The position numbers were made by a program, and so were the translations under genes. From NCBI GenBank assembly GCA_016934315.1, contig JAFGSY010000030.1, positions 112,767-176,766 of the forward strand: a stretch of 64,000 nucleotides of DNA, given 5' to 3'. The DNA comes from Candidatus Anaeroferrophillus wilburensis (lineage in GTDB: Bacteria; Desulfobacterota; Anaeroferrophillalia; Anaeroferrophillales; Anaeroferrophillaceae). Positions 18,217-26,951 of this stretch are shown one piece after another (position 1 is the stretch's first letter; every line of letters begins with the position of its first letter). Below the pieces are notes generated by a model. It was not told where the DNA came from and made no database searches. It saw only the letters and a program-made list of their open reading frames with translations.

Positions 18217-19641
18217 TCAGCTGAGAGCTGCAATACCTCCCCAGCCATCCACTCCTTCTCTTTTTTCATTGTGCCAGCATTCCAAGAACTGGAGAAAAAT
18301 AGGGATACATTCAGGGCAAAGCTGGGTGCCTTTCGCCTCTTCAATAATCTGCAAAGCTTTTTCCAAGGGCATACCTTTACGATAGGGACGATCACTGGTC
18401 AGAGCATGGAAAGTGTCACCGATGGCAATCATCCTGGCCCACAAAGGGATGGCATCCCCCTTCAAGCCATCAGGATAGCCCTTACCGTCTATTCGTTCAT
18501 GGTGGTGGAGAACCATGGGGATGATTGCCGCCAGACTGGGTACCGGCCGCAGGATATCAGCACCGACCACCGGATGTCTCTTGATCATGTCATATTCTGC
18601 GTCGGTTAATTTTCCGGGCTTAAGGAGAACCTGATCCATGACCCCGATTTTGCCAATATCATGGAGTGTTGCCCCCAGATGGATGATTTCAATTTCCTGA
18701 GTGGTGAAATTCATCAATCTGGCCATCCCAACGGCAATTTCGGCCACTGCTTCAGAATGTCCCTGGGTATAGGAGTCACGTGCTTCCAGAGCACAACTCA
18801 GACTGGTAATGCTTGCCAGCATCAAGCTTCGCTCTGTTTCCAGCCTTTCCTTCTCTTTATGCAGTAAAAGCAATTTATCCGACAGCAGCTTTTCCACCGT
18901 AATAACCAGCTGGTCAAGATTGAACGGCTTCACCAGGTAGGAATCAGCTCCCAACTGCAGCATCCGCCTCATGATCGGTCGCTGGTTATTGGCACTCATA
19001 ACAACAAAAGGAATAGCGGCGGTCAGGGGATCAGCATGAACCGCCTGACAGAACGACAGACCATCCATTTCTGGCATATCAATATCACTGAGAATCAGGG
19101 ATGGCAAAGTGGTTCTGAGGGCATCTAGCCCCTTCCTGCCGTTTTCAGCTGTTACCACGGTAAAACCGGCTTCGCTAAGCCCCTTGCGGACAATCGAGAG
19201 GATGGTTGATGAATCATCAACCACCAGGATGGTTTGGTCACGTTGAAAGGTAGTCTTATAGAGTAGCTTTTCAATGGTTTGAAGAATTTTCTCCCTGGCT
19301 TCGTTTTTCGATAAATAGGCGTCCGCACCAGCCAGAAAACCCTGATCAATATCATTTTCATCATCCAACACGCTGAGAATAATCACTGGGATATGGTGGC
19401 GAGAAGGGTCATCCTTGATCAAACGACACATCTCCAGACCATTTTTACAGGGCATCTCAACATCAGTAATGATCAGATCAAAGTGTTCCGTCAGGGCCTT
19501 TTTCAATCCTTCCTGACCATCACCGGCATGAACAATCTCCACATCCATCATTTTCAACAGTTGTTTAGTTAAAGCATCCCTCACCACCATACTGTCATCA
19601 ACTATCAAAATACGGCGGATCTTGGGGCTATAGGTTTTCAT
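18217..19641 (-). CDS. Response regulator with two receiver domains and HD-GYP output
   Basis: 474 residues. Two tandem receivers: ILIVDDSMVVRDAL with phospho-Asp in LIITDVEMP, and ILVVDDSSTILSIV with LILSDIDMP. A coiled linker (residues 250-275) joins them to an HD-GYP domain with HDIGKIG, HHERIDGKGYPDGL and AIGDTFHALTSDRPYR. HD-GYP domains hydrolyse cyclic di-GMP; all core metal residues appear intact. No histidine kinase is encoded nearby. AAGGAG sits 10 bases before the ATG. It is co-transcribed with the PilZ gene. Confidence 0.92.
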   Translation of the reverse strand: MKTYSPKIRRILIVDDSMVVRDALTKQLLKMMDVEIVHAGDGQEGLKKALTEHFDLIITDVEMPCKNGLEMCRLIKDDPSRHHIPVIILSVLDDENDIDQGFLAGADAYLSKNEAREKILQTIEKLLYKTTFQRDQTILVVDDSSTILSIVRKGLSEAGFTVVTAENGRKGLDALRTTLPSLILSDIDMPEMDGLSFCQAVHADPLTAAIPFVVMSANNQRPIMRRMLQLGADSYLVKPFNLDQLVITVEKLLSDKLLLLHKEKERLETERSLMLASITSLSCALEARDSYTQGHSEAVAEIAVGMARLMNFTTQEIEIIHLGATLHDIGKIGVMDQVLLKPGKLTDAEYDMIKRHPVVGADILRPVPSLAAIIPMVLHHHERIDGKGYPDGLKGDAIPLWARMIAIGDTFHALTSDRPYRKGMPLEKALQIIEEAKGTQLCPECIPIFLQFLECWHNEKREGVDGWGGIAALS

Positions 19642-19789
19642 TCAGATTGAACTCCTTGAACCGATGCATTCGGCTGTTGCTGCAAATACCCACCTGAGGG
19701 CAGACTGCTTTCTACTTATCGGCACAAAATCAGATCTCTTTAGCGTAAATGAAGGCGCTGAGGGAAGGGCTTAACAGGAGACGCCAATG

Positions 19790-19830
19790 AAAAACCAGCG
19801 ATTCCCGCGGCAAGCCGCAGAAAGCGCTGG
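19790..19830 (-). terminator. Intrinsic terminator after the flavoprotein/zinc-ribbon pair
   Basis: CCAGCG (19795-19800) pairs with CGCTGG (19825-19830), enclosing a second short stem GCGGC-AA-GCCGC (19807-19818). On the minus strand the structure is followed by five T. It lies 35 bases after the zinc-ribbon gene. Confidence 0.65.
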
Positions 19831-19864
19831 TCACCAGCATAACGCTCAGAAAGGTGAAGGAATA

Positions 19865-20242
19865 TCAGGAGGCAAAGAGGGTCCAATAAATAACGCCATC
19901 CTCGCCCTTGAAACCACGCAAAAGTTCCATATGCCTGAGGATGGCAAAATTTTTCTGCAGTTCCTTAAGACCAACGGCCAATTCTTCGGCCAAAGCCACC
20001 GGCGTAATGGCCTTTTTATTCGTAATAGTCTCCACCATCTGCTGTTGAATAGGCAGCAAATGAACCTCGGTAGTCAGCTTTGCCTGTTTTGCCGAATGCA
20101 CAGCCCAGGGATCGCAGGCTTTCAGCGGCGACACAACATCCATATAGCAATCTTCACAGAGCTCCCGGTTGTCAAGCTCCACCAGATCATCGGCACCACA
20201 CTGAGCCCCGCAGCGATCGCAGGGCATTGTATCTTTTTGCAT
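19865..20242 (-). CDS. Small zinc-ribbon protein, unknown function
   Basis: 125 residues. Two CxxC-type pairs at the N-terminus (CDRCGAQCG and CEDCYMD) fit a zinc ribbon; the C-terminal half (QQQMVETITNKKAITPVALAEELAVGLKELQKNFAILRHMELL) looks like a winged-helix fold. It may bind nucleic acid or another protein, but I do not recognise a named family. The start at 20242 is favoured because GGAGG is 5 bases upstream; 20245 and 20254 are also in frame. It follows the A-type flavoprotein directly. Confidence 0.7.
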   Translation of the reverse strand: MQKDTMPCDRCGAQCGADDLVELDNRELCEDCYMDVVSPLKACDPWAVHSAKQAKLTTEVHLLPIQQQMVETITNKKAITPVALAEELAVGLKELQKNFAILRHMELLRGFKGEDGVIYWTLFAS

Positions 20243-20254
20243 CATTTCCTCCAT

Positions 20255-21478
20255 TCAGTTAGAAACCGGACAGGCACAAGGGTTGGTAATCCGTATGGCC
20301 AGTGCATCGGCCATCATTTGCAGGGCTTGCACCACCTCGGCATCCGGCGCGCCATGGCCGACGACTTCCGGCTGGACAATCTCGGCTTTCATATCCTGCA
20401 AATACGCCTCCACTTTAGGCAGGATATTGACATTCCAGCTGTTTTGGGTAAAAACGCCTACCGGATAGCCGGTCTTCTTTTTGCTTTTAAACAACATCAG
20501 ATAGTATTCCAGCCTCGGGTAGATGTTGGCATCGTAAGTCGGAGCACCAAAAACTATGCCACCGGCATTAAGCATCTCACCAAGGACAGCCCCCGGCTCT
20601 GCGGTTGCGGCGTCGAAATAGGCAACCTCCAGACCTTTTTCCAGCAGCCGCTGTTTGACCACCTGGCCCATCCTGTGGGTATTACCCCACATGGAACCGA
20701 CAACCATAACCACCTTCTGCCCTCTTTGGTTGCTGGCCCACTCCTGGTAGCGGCTGATAATCGCCATGGGGTTTTGACGATAGACCGGTCCATGGGAAGG
20801 ACAGAGGACAGAAATTCCCATCCCCCCCTTCACCCATTTATCAATGGCCTTAACCACATGCGGCAGGTAGGACGCCACGATGGTTCCCAGATAGCGTCTC
20901 GACTCCGGCCAGTATGCCTCCAGATCCCATTGGTCATCAAACAAGCCTTCATCCACAGCCCCGAAGCCACCGAAAGCATCACAGGGAAAGAGCACCTTAT
21001 CCTCCTCCAGATAAGTGAACATGCTGTCGGGCCAATGCAGCCAGGGATAGCTGAGAAATTTTAAGGTCTTACCTCCGAGGTCGATACGATCGCCATCATT
21101 AACCGCTGTTACCCGTTCCCCCACACCGTAAAACTGATCCAGGAAAGATTTCGCTTTAGCAGTACAGAACACTTCGGCCTTGGGACACCGTTCGTAGATC
21201 ACCGGTATCGACCCACTATGGTCAGGCTCCATATGGTTATGAATGATATAATCAATACTGTCCAAAGGAACAACTTCTTCAATGCGCCTGATGAATTGAT
21301 CAGCGTAGTCACTCTTCACCAGTTCAATCAAAGCTGTTTTTTCCCGGCCTCGAACCAGATAGGCATTATAGCTCATCCCATGGGGCAATGCCCATAATCC
21401 TTCAAACAACGGGGTATCGTGATCGTTGACCCCTACCCAGTAGACACCGTCTATTATTCTGGTTGCACAATCAGGCAT
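20255..21478 (-). CDS. FprA-type A flavoprotein (flavodiiron protein)
   Basis: 407 residues, standard two-domain length. The metallo-beta-lactamase domain keeps diiron ligands HMEPDHSG, YPWLHWPD, CDAFGGFG and PSHGP; the flavodoxin domain starts VVMVVGSMWGNTHRMG with the FMN phosphate loop. Flavodiiron proteins reduce O2 to water or NO to N2O in anaerobes. GAGGAGGAAGCT precedes the ATG at 21478; an in-frame upstream ATG lacks a site. The zinc-ribbon gene follows without a gap and a terminator closes the pair. Confidence 0.93.
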   Translation of the reverse strand: MPDCATRIIDGVYWVGVNDHDTPLFEGLWALPHGMSYNAYLVRGREKTALIELVKSDYADQFIRRIEEVVPLDSIDYIIHNHMEPDHSGSIPVIYERCPKAEVFCTAKAKSFLDQFYGVGERVTAVNDGDRIDLGGKTLKFLSYPWLHWPDSMFTYLEEDKVLFPCDAFGGFGAVDEGLFDDQWDLEAYWPESRRYLGTIVASYLPHVVKAIDKWVKGGMGISVLCPSHGPVYRQNPMAIISRYQEWASNQRGQKVVMVVGSMWGNTHRMGQVVKQRLLEKGLEVAYFDAATAEPGAVLGEMLNAGGIVFGAPTYDANIYPRLEYYLMLFKSKKKTGYPVGVFTQNSWNVNILPKVEAYLQDMKAEIVQPEVVGHGAPDAEVVQALQMMADALAIRITNPCACPVSN

Positions 21479-21721
21479 AGCTTCCTCCTCTGCCATACAT
21501 TTATGGTCATGGCTGGTGCACACGCGCCAGCCCCATCTTCAACTACTGTATTTTTACCACTCTTACCATCCATAGTCAACAGTACTCAGCTGGCTACTGT
21601 CCACTTTTCATCAACCGTCATCAACCTGGACTGGTGTGTGACGCCAGGGAACACCTGCTGGAGGCGGGCTTGTGCCCTTAAGGGTGCAAATAAAACGTAC
21701 AAGAAAGTACTCTCAGTGACG

Positions 21722-21743
21722 AAGGTTGCACGCCAGCAACCTT
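21722..21743. promoter_or_regulatory. Dyad overlapping the nfo -35 element, candidate operator
   Basis: AAGGTTGC (21722-21729) and GCAACCTT (21736-21743) form a perfect 8-bp inverted repeat with a 6-base centre. The right arm overlaps the TTGACA box of the promoter ahead of nfo. No T-run follows on either strand, so it looks more like a repressor site than a terminator. The rest of 21479-21926 holds no gene that I can support. Confidence 0.4.
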
Positions 21744-21769
21744 GACAAGAAGAATGATAATGATATGAT
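21742..21769 (+). promoter_or_regulatory. Sigma-70 type promoter for nfo
   Basis: TTGACA (21742-21747) and TATGAT (21764-21769) are 16 bases apart, a near-consensus pair facing nfo about 155 bases downstream. The -10 region sits in GATAATGATATGATATTC, which resembles a Fur/PerR-type AT-rich box only in its first half. Confidence 0.6.
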
Positions 21770-21926
21770 ATTCATCAGGTCGCCGCTGACCTCCACAGAC
21801 ATAGGCAATGACCTGGAGCTGGCATTGATCAGCTGCGTAATCGCTGGATTACCATGTGATCGTCAGCTCAGAGCTTTTAACCATCTCAACTGACATTGAA
21901 CTCCGTTGTCTGGAAGAATGAAGTCT

Positions 21927-22799
21927 ATGAAATGGATTGGAGCACATGTAAGTACTGCCGGTGGCGTACAAAACGCCCCACGTAATGCCACGACCATCGG
22001 AGCACGGGCCTTCGCCCTGTTCACCAAGAACCAGCGCCGCTGGCAGGCAAAACCACTCACCGATGAACAGGTTGCCCTGTTCCACCACTACATGGCCATT
22101 GGACACTTTACACCTGCACAGGTGTTGCCCCATGATAGTTACCTAATCAATCTGGGGCATCCGGGAAAGCAGGAACGGCAACAGTCAGTCGAGGCATTTA
22201 TTGATGAGATCCGGCGCTGCGCCCAGCTTGGCCTTACTTCTTTAAATATTCATCCGGGAAGTTCCCTGGGCAGAATCAGTGATGATGCCTGTCTGGAAAA
22301 CATTGCCGCCGGCATCAACCAGGCACTAGAGGTAACCAACGGAATAACCGTCGTTTTGGAAAATACCGCTGGACAGGGCAATAATCTCGGTCATCGGTTT
22401 GAACACCTGGCAGCAATTATCGACCTGATCGAAGACCGGGCAAGAATTGGCATCTGCCTTGATACCTGTCATCTGTTTGCTGCCGGCTATGAACTGCGTA
22501 CCGCGACGGGCTTTGATGAAACCATGGCTGAATTCGACCACATTATCGGTTTCAACTACTTACGGGGTGCCCATCTGAATGATGCCAAAGTCACACTGGG
22601 GCAGCGGGTTGACCGCCATGAACGTCTCGGTGAAGGAACTTTGGGTTGGCAGGTATTCAGGCGACTGATGAACGACCCCCGGTTTGACCGCATGCCGCTG
22701 ATTCTGGAAACCATCGACAGCAGCCGCTGGGCAGCTGAGATCAGGATCCTCTACGACATGATCGAAACAACAAACTGTGACTCGATGGGGCGATTCTGA
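21927..22799 (+). CDS. nfo: Endonuclease IV (AP endonuclease Nfo)
   Basis: About 290 residues. The three zinc-site regions of the family are present: IGAHVSTAGG, LNIHPGSSLG, VVLENTAGQGNNLG, ICLDTCHLFAAGYE, HLNDAK with RHERLGEGTLG, and LILETID. The enzyme cuts DNA at abasic sites and oxidised bases. The start is uncertain: MKWIGAHVS at 21927 matches the family, but an in-frame ATG at 21918 directly after GGAAGA is possible. It converges on znuB with 8 bases between stops. Confidence 0.94.
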   Translation: MKWIGAHVSTAGGVQNAPRNATTIGARAFALFTKNQRRWQAKPLTDEQVALFHHYMAIGHFTPAQVLPHDSYLINLGHPGKQERQQSVEAFIDEIRRCAQLGLTSLNIHPGSSLGRISDDACLENIAAGINQALEVTNGITVVLENTAGQGNNLGHRFEHLAAIIDLIEDRARIGICLDTCHLFAAGYELRTATGFDETMAEFDHIIGFNYLRGAHLNDAKVTLGQRVDRHERLGEGTLGWQVFRRLMNDPRFDRMPLILETIDSSRWAAEIRILYDMIETTNCDSMGRF

Positions 22800-22807
22800 G
22801 GGAAGCG

Positions 22808-23614
22808 TTACCGGGAAAAACAACACCGACAAGCAGTAAAGAGCAGGTAGACCACCGCCGTCAGTAAAATAATTGTTGCCCCTGAGGTCAGATCAAACAG
22901 GAAAGAAAGCAACAGACCACCAACAATACAGCCGATGCTGATGCCCACCGCCAGCAACATCATGTTTCTGATCGATGGAGTCAGTTCTTCGGCTATGGCA
23001 GCCGGGATGGTCAACAGGGCAATAATCAGAATCAAGCCCACTACTCTGATCAGCACCACTATCGACAGGGCCACCAGAACCAGCATTGCCCCCTGGATAA
23101 CCCGCACCGGCAGACCACAGACTTCGGCATATTCAGGATCATAAGAGATGGCCAGCAGTTCATGGTGATAGCGGTAGACAATCATCAGAACCAGCAGGTC
23201 GATAACTATAATATATACCAGATCAATGGTTGAAACCGCAAGGATGCTGCCGAACAGATAGCCGAAAAGATCGGCGTGATATCCCGGGGTCAGATCCACC
23301 AGAATGATGCCAACTGCCATACCGATCGCCCACATGGCACCAATAATGGTATCGGGACGGCTCTTGCTTATCATACTGATGCCTCCCATAGCCAGCGCGG
23401 CGATGACTGAAAAAAGGGCGGTACAGGGAAGCGGCGGCAGGCCGAAATAGTAGGCAACCCCAACCCCGCCAAAAGCGGCATGCGCAATTCCCCCCGCCAG
23501 GAAAACCAGCCGGTTGACCACCACCAGGGTGCCGATAACACCGCAGGTAACACTGACCAGCAGGGCGGCCAGCAAGGCATTCTGGAAAAAATCCACGGAC
23601 AATATCTGTGGCAT
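22808..23614 (-). CDS. znuB: Zinc/manganese ABC transporter permease
   Basis: 268 residues with about eight hydrophobic segments and the ABC-3 family start FFQNALLAALLVSVTCGVIGTLVVVNRLVFLAGGIAHAAFGGVG. It forms the membrane channel for divalent metal import with ZnuA and ZnuC. Metal specificity (Zn, Mn or Fe) cannot be fixed from the permease. It is the last gene of the methyltransferase-znuA-znuC-znuB run and converges on nfo. Confidence 0.9.
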   Translation of the reverse strand: MPQILSVDFFQNALLAALLVSVTCGVIGTLVVVNRLVFLAGGIAHAAFGGVGVAYYFGLPPLPCTALFSVIAALAMGGISMISKSRPDTIIGAMWAIGMAVGIILVDLTPGYHADLFGYLFGSILAVSTIDLVYIIVIDLLVLMIVYRYHHELLAISYDPEYAEVCGLPVRVIQGAMLVLVALSIVVLIRVVGLILIIALLTIPAAIAEELTPSIRNMMLLAVGISIGCIVGGLLLSFLFDLTSGATIILLTAVVYLLFTACRCCFSR

Positions 23615-23635
23615 ACAGCCCTGTTCTCCTGTACC

Positions 23636-24421
23636 TTACGGATGAGGTTTATACAGCCGGTGGGGAAGACCATGGGCTATCAGGTCTACCGGACACTGGT
23701 AGGTTGCTTCGAGCATCTCCGGGGTTATGAGGCCTTCGTCATGGGCCACCAGGGTATGATTGACGCAGGCAATTGAGCGGACATACTGGGAAATCACGCC
23801 GATATCATGGGTAATGATGACGATGGTCATCTCCCGGTTCAGGACCTGCAGAAGATCATAGACGTTCTGCTGACCCACGCTGTCAATACCGACCGTCGGC
23901 TCATCAAGAAAAAGAATCCTGGGATCACGACAGAGAGCCCTGGCCAGGAACACCCGCTGCCGCTGGCCACCGGAAAGCTCTCCTATGGGACATTGACGCT
24001 GCTCCCACATTCCCACCCGCTGGAGTTCATCGGCAGCCCGCCGATGGTCTTCCTTGCGATAACGGTAGCCCCGGCAATGAGGCTGCAGCCGGCCCTGGAG
24101 GACAATATCCCAGACAGCAATGGGAAAAGAGCGGTCCTCTTTGGCCATCAACTGAGGAACATAGGCCAGATGAGGCCGGGCGTCAACCGGACGTGTGCCC
24201 AGTACGGCAACTGTCCCGTTGGCAGGTTTGAGCAAACCGAGAATGAGTTTGACCAGAGTCGTTTTGCCACCCCCATTGGGACCGATGATGCCAAGGAAAT
24301 CCTGCTCATGAATAGTCAGATTGACATCTTTGAGGACAACCTGGTTGCCATAGGCAAAAGAGAGATTATCAATGGCTACCGCCGGCGGCATGACCCTTGT
24401 TGTTTGATCACTGCTCATCAA
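23636..24421 (-). CDS. znuC: Zinc/manganese ABC transporter ATP-binding protein
   Basis: 261 residues. Walker A GPNGGGKTTLVK, signature LSGGQRQRVFLARAL, Walker B ILFLDEPTVGID and the H-loop IITHDIG are intact. It powers metal uptake through the adjacent permease. The ATG overlaps the znuA stop by 4 bases, so the pair is translationally coupled, and the permease gene follows 21 bases later. Confidence 0.93.
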   Translation of the reverse strand: MMSSDQTTRVMPPAVAIDNLSFAYGNQVVLKDVNLTIHEQDFLGIIGPNGGGKTTLVKLILGLLKPANGTVAVLGTRPVDARPHLAYVPQLMAKEDRSFPIAVWDIVLQGRLQPHCRGYRYRKEDHRRAADELQRVGMWEQRQCPIGELSGGQRQRVFLARALCRDPRILFLDEPTVGIDSVGQQNVYDLLQVLNREMTIVIITHDIGVISQYVRSIACVNHTLVAHDEGLITPEMLEATYQCPVDLIAHGLPHRLYKPHP

Positions 24422-25317
24422 TTACCTTGCCTGAGATGCCAGGCAACCTTTTGCAGGTTTACCAGCCAGTTTTCAGCTAGGGGATCAACTTCTATCACCC
24501 TACCCCCCAACTCGCCGGCGAGTAAAGCTGCCCCATTGCCACGATACTGCGGCTGGACAAAAATGGCTTTAATGCCCAGCTTCCTGCTCTGCTCAACCAG
24601 CTGGGCAAGATAGCGGGGACCAGGTTCGCTGCCATGGCGTTCAACCGCCAACTGTTGGAGGCCATATGCCCGGGCAAAATAGCCCCAGGAAGGATGAAAG
24701 ACCAGAAAATATGGGTTGCTCTGCATCGGCGCGGTCAGCAATCGGAGCTCCTCATCAAGTAGGGTCAACCTTTCTTCCCATTGAGCCAGGTTGTTGCGAT
24801 AGACATCCTGATGGTCGGCATCCAGAACACACAAGGTTTCGGTCATGGTTCGGGATAACTGTTTCACCAGACTGGGGTCCAGCCATATGTGCGGATCAGG
24901 AAGAAGATGCTGATGTTTATTTACCGGTTGCCGGTCAAAAGCTGCCGCATTGCCGTTCACCGATATTTTTTCAATGCCCCGGTCCGAGGCAACAAACTGC
25001 AGATTCTTATTCACTTGGCCCAGTCGGGGCAGCCAGACCTTCTCAAAAGGTATCCCGATGGTAAAATAGACATGGGCATCTGCCAAGGCCTCCATCTGTG
25101 ACGGTCGGGGCTCGTAGGTGTGGGGGTCGGCGCCTGGAGGAACCATCACCGCCACATCCACCAGCTCGCCAGCCAGCTGCTCGACAAAAAACTTCTGAGG
25201 CAGGATACTGACGACAACCCGCATGGGGGCAGCCAGTACAGTGGCCGGGAAGAACGTTGCCAAGAAAAACCAGCAAAAGAAAAAAATCCTAAACCGCTGC
25301 GGTCGCCTGGTCATCAT
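24418..25317 (-). CDS. znuA: Metal-binding periplasmic protein, ZnuA family
   Basis: 299 residues. A signal peptide (FRIFFFCWFFLATFFPATVLAA) is followed by a cluster A-I metal-binding fold. Likely ligands are in GADPHTYEPRPSQ, DPHIWLDPS, FHPSWGYFARAYG and EVDPLAEN. The His-rich loop seen in many zinc-specific homologs is short here (NKHQHLLPDPH), so zinc is likely but not proven. Its start overlaps the 3' end of the methyltransferase gene by 29 bases, and AGG precedes the ATG by 8 bases. Confidence 0.9.
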   Translation of the reverse strand: MMTRRPQRFRIFFFCWFFLATFFPATVLAAPMRVVVSILPQKFFVEQLAGELVDVAVMVPPGADPHTYEPRPSQMEALADAHVYFTIGIPFEKVWLPRLGQVNKNLQFVASDRGIEKISVNGNAAAFDRQPVNKHQHLLPDPHIWLDPSLVKQLSRTMTETLCVLDADHQDVYRNNLAQWEERLTLLDEELRLLTAPMQSNPYFLVFHPSWGYFARAYGLQQLAVERHGSEPGPRYLAQLVEQSRKLGIKAIFVQPQYRGNGAALLAGELGGRVIEVDPLAENWLVNLQKVAWHLRQGN

Positions 25318-26176
25318 CCGGCCGTCCTACCTGCTTATCAAGGATGAGGCACCCTTTTCTGACCCTGGTATCATAGGAAACCATTCCCTGGGAATCACCA
25401 AAGGAGCTGATATAGGCAGACACGGCATCCTTCTCAGCCCCGGTCAGGGACCGCTGGAACTCCAGATGCCAGATAGTATGGTCAATAACATGAGCCACCG
25501 TGTCCTGGCGTTTCCAGGTGGCATGCTGGAAGGAGATCTGCGGGGAATAGCCCAGTGCATAGAGATAATTGAAAATCGCCACGATATCCAACGGATCCCA
25601 GACATACGGCTCATCATAAACCAGCTGGTGACAGTGATTGTACATGGGGTTCTCCCGAATACCGGCCCAGTAGGCAAGGGCCAGGTAACGGGATGACATG
25701 GACAGCAACCGGTCAACACTGGCCAGATCATTGAGGATGGGACTCATGGAGACAAAGACCAGGTCAAAGGTTTCAGGAGGATCATACTGATAAAAGTCAG
25801 CACAGATGACCTCCAGGTTGGCTGTCTGACGCTCCTTTTTCTTCGCCAGCAGCTGTTCGATCATCTTCGGAGAAACATCAACGGCGACCACCCGCTTGCA
25901 GCTTTTGGCAAAATCGAAACAATGAGTTCCCGGGCCACAGGCAATATCAACAACGGAATAACCAGGCTGAAGAATCTGCTGATCGTGCAGTTGGTTGGTT
26001 ATCCATTGTTGGTCGGCAACAAAATCATCAGCATTTTCAAACTTGTGATAGTGGTCGGCCAGATCATCCCACTTTTTAGCCGTTGTTATTTTGCGGTTTT
26101 CAAAACTTTTCCGCCGTTTTTCGGCATAAATCCGCCAGAATTCCGGAGTGAACGGGTCATGTTCGACAGATAGCAT
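25289..26176 (-). CDS. Class I SAM-dependent methyltransferase
   Basis: About 295 residues. SAM motif I is VVDIACGPGTHCFDFA, followed by VVAVDVSPKMIEQLL (motif II) and FDLVFVSMSPILND. The N-terminal ~80 residues (RIYAEKRRKSFENR...KKWDDLADHYHKF) and a His/Trp-rich C-terminal part are characteristic of methyltransferases often found near metal or corrinoid loci; the substrate is unknown. GGAGGG is 7 bases before the ATG at 26176. It overlaps znuA, so it is the first gene of the metal-uptake operon, which could reflect a metal-linked role. Confidence 0.8.
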   Translation of the reverse strand: MLSVEHDPFTPEFWRIYAEKRRKSFENRKITTAKKWDDLADHYHKFENADDFVADQQWITNQLHDQQILQPGYSVVDIACGPGTHCFDFAKSCKRVVAVDVSPKMIEQLLAKKKERQTANLEVICADFYQYDPPETFDLVFVSMSPILNDLASVDRLLSMSSRYLALAYWAGIRENPMYNHCHQLVYDEPYVWDPLDIVAIFNYLYALGYSPQISFQHATWKRQDTVAHVIDHTIWHLEFQRSLTGAEKDAVSAYISSFGDSQGMVSYDTRVRKGCLILDKQVGRPDDDQATAAV

Positions 26177-26324
26177 GGTTTTATCCCTCCTATAATGATA
26201 CACCGCCCTGAAGGCAGAGGTTTTTTCTGGCTTGCAATATCGGGCAACACAGCAAAAGTCAACCGCTTTTCATTTTTTTACCGCAGCCCAATGGAGGCAA
26301 CGTAAAAAAACAACGAAAAATTCC

Positions 26325-26353
26325 TTGTAACTTGCTGGTTTTTATTATAAGTT
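26325..26353 (+). promoter_or_regulatory. Possible promoter for the TRAP permease genes
   Basis: TTGTAA (26325-26330) and TAAGTT (26348-26353) are 17 bases apart, about 75 bases before the dctQ-type gene. The -10 is a weak match. The 250-base divergent region 26177-26426 must also hold the methyltransferase promoter; I could not identify a Zur-like site in it. Confidence 0.3.
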
Positions 26354-26426
26354 TTGCCACTCATGTATATATTGCAATTCTGGCATACGTATCGCAGTAA
26401 CAGCCCGCATCAGGAGGTGGAGAGCG

Positions 26427-26951
26427 TTGAATTTCCTTAAAAAGATTTCCCAGTCAATTGACTATTGCATTGAAAAGATCGGCCTCGCTGTTGCCTGGCT
26501 GACGACGCTCATGGTCCTCAATGTTTTTTATGACGTGATCATGCGCTACGTGTTTCACCGGGGCAATATCGCCGTCCAGGAAATGGAATGGCACCTGTTC
26601 TCGATTATTTTCCTCATCGGCGCGGCCTACGCCCTGAAAAAGGATGCCCATGTCCGGGTTGATATCATCTATACTCGCCTGAGCACCAAGCAGAAGGCTT
26701 GGATCGATTTTTTCGGCACCTTTCTGTTTCTCATTCCTTTTTCTCTCATCGTCATCTATGCCAACAAAAACTTTGTCGGCTCATCCTGGTCGATGCGGGA
26801 AATTTCCCCCGATCCCGGCGGACTGCCAGCCCGCTACCTGCTGAAAGCCATGATTCCCCTAGGGTTTTCGCTGGTTATCATTCAAGGTGTTTCCCAGGCG
26901 ATAAAAAATTTTCTGGTCATCATCGGCAAAGAGAATGAGGTGGCCAGCTAA
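26427..26951 (+). CDS. TRAP transporter small permease (DctQ type)
   Basis: 174 residues with four hydrophobic segments and the DctQ pattern (VLNVFYDVIMRYVFHRGNIAVQEMEWHLFSIIFLIGAAYALKKDAHVRVDI). It forms the small membrane subunit of a sodium-driven TRAP transporter. The start codon is TTG at 26427, six bases after AGGAGGTGG; no ATG fits. The last base overlaps the ATG of the large permease gene (TAATG arrangement). Confidence 0.93.
   Translation: MNFLKKISQSIDYCIEKIGLAVAWLTTLMVLNVFYDVIMRYVFHRGNIAVQEMEWHLFSIIFLIGAAYALKKDAHVRVDIIYTRLSTKQKAWIDFFGTFLFLIPFSLIVIYANKNFVGSSWSMREISPDPGGLPARYLLKAMIPLGFSLVIIQGVSQAIKNFLVIIGKENEVAS

Noticed and set aside
19787..21064. Plus-strand open frame of 425 codons
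   Set aside because: It spans the antisense of two well-supported genes (zinc-ribbon protein and flavodiiron protein) and has no domain; it is a shadow frame.
21756..21773. Fur-box-like GATAATGATATGATATTC
   Set aside because: Only the first ten bases match the Fur consensus and they overlap the -10 element, so it is noted with the promoter and not called as a site.
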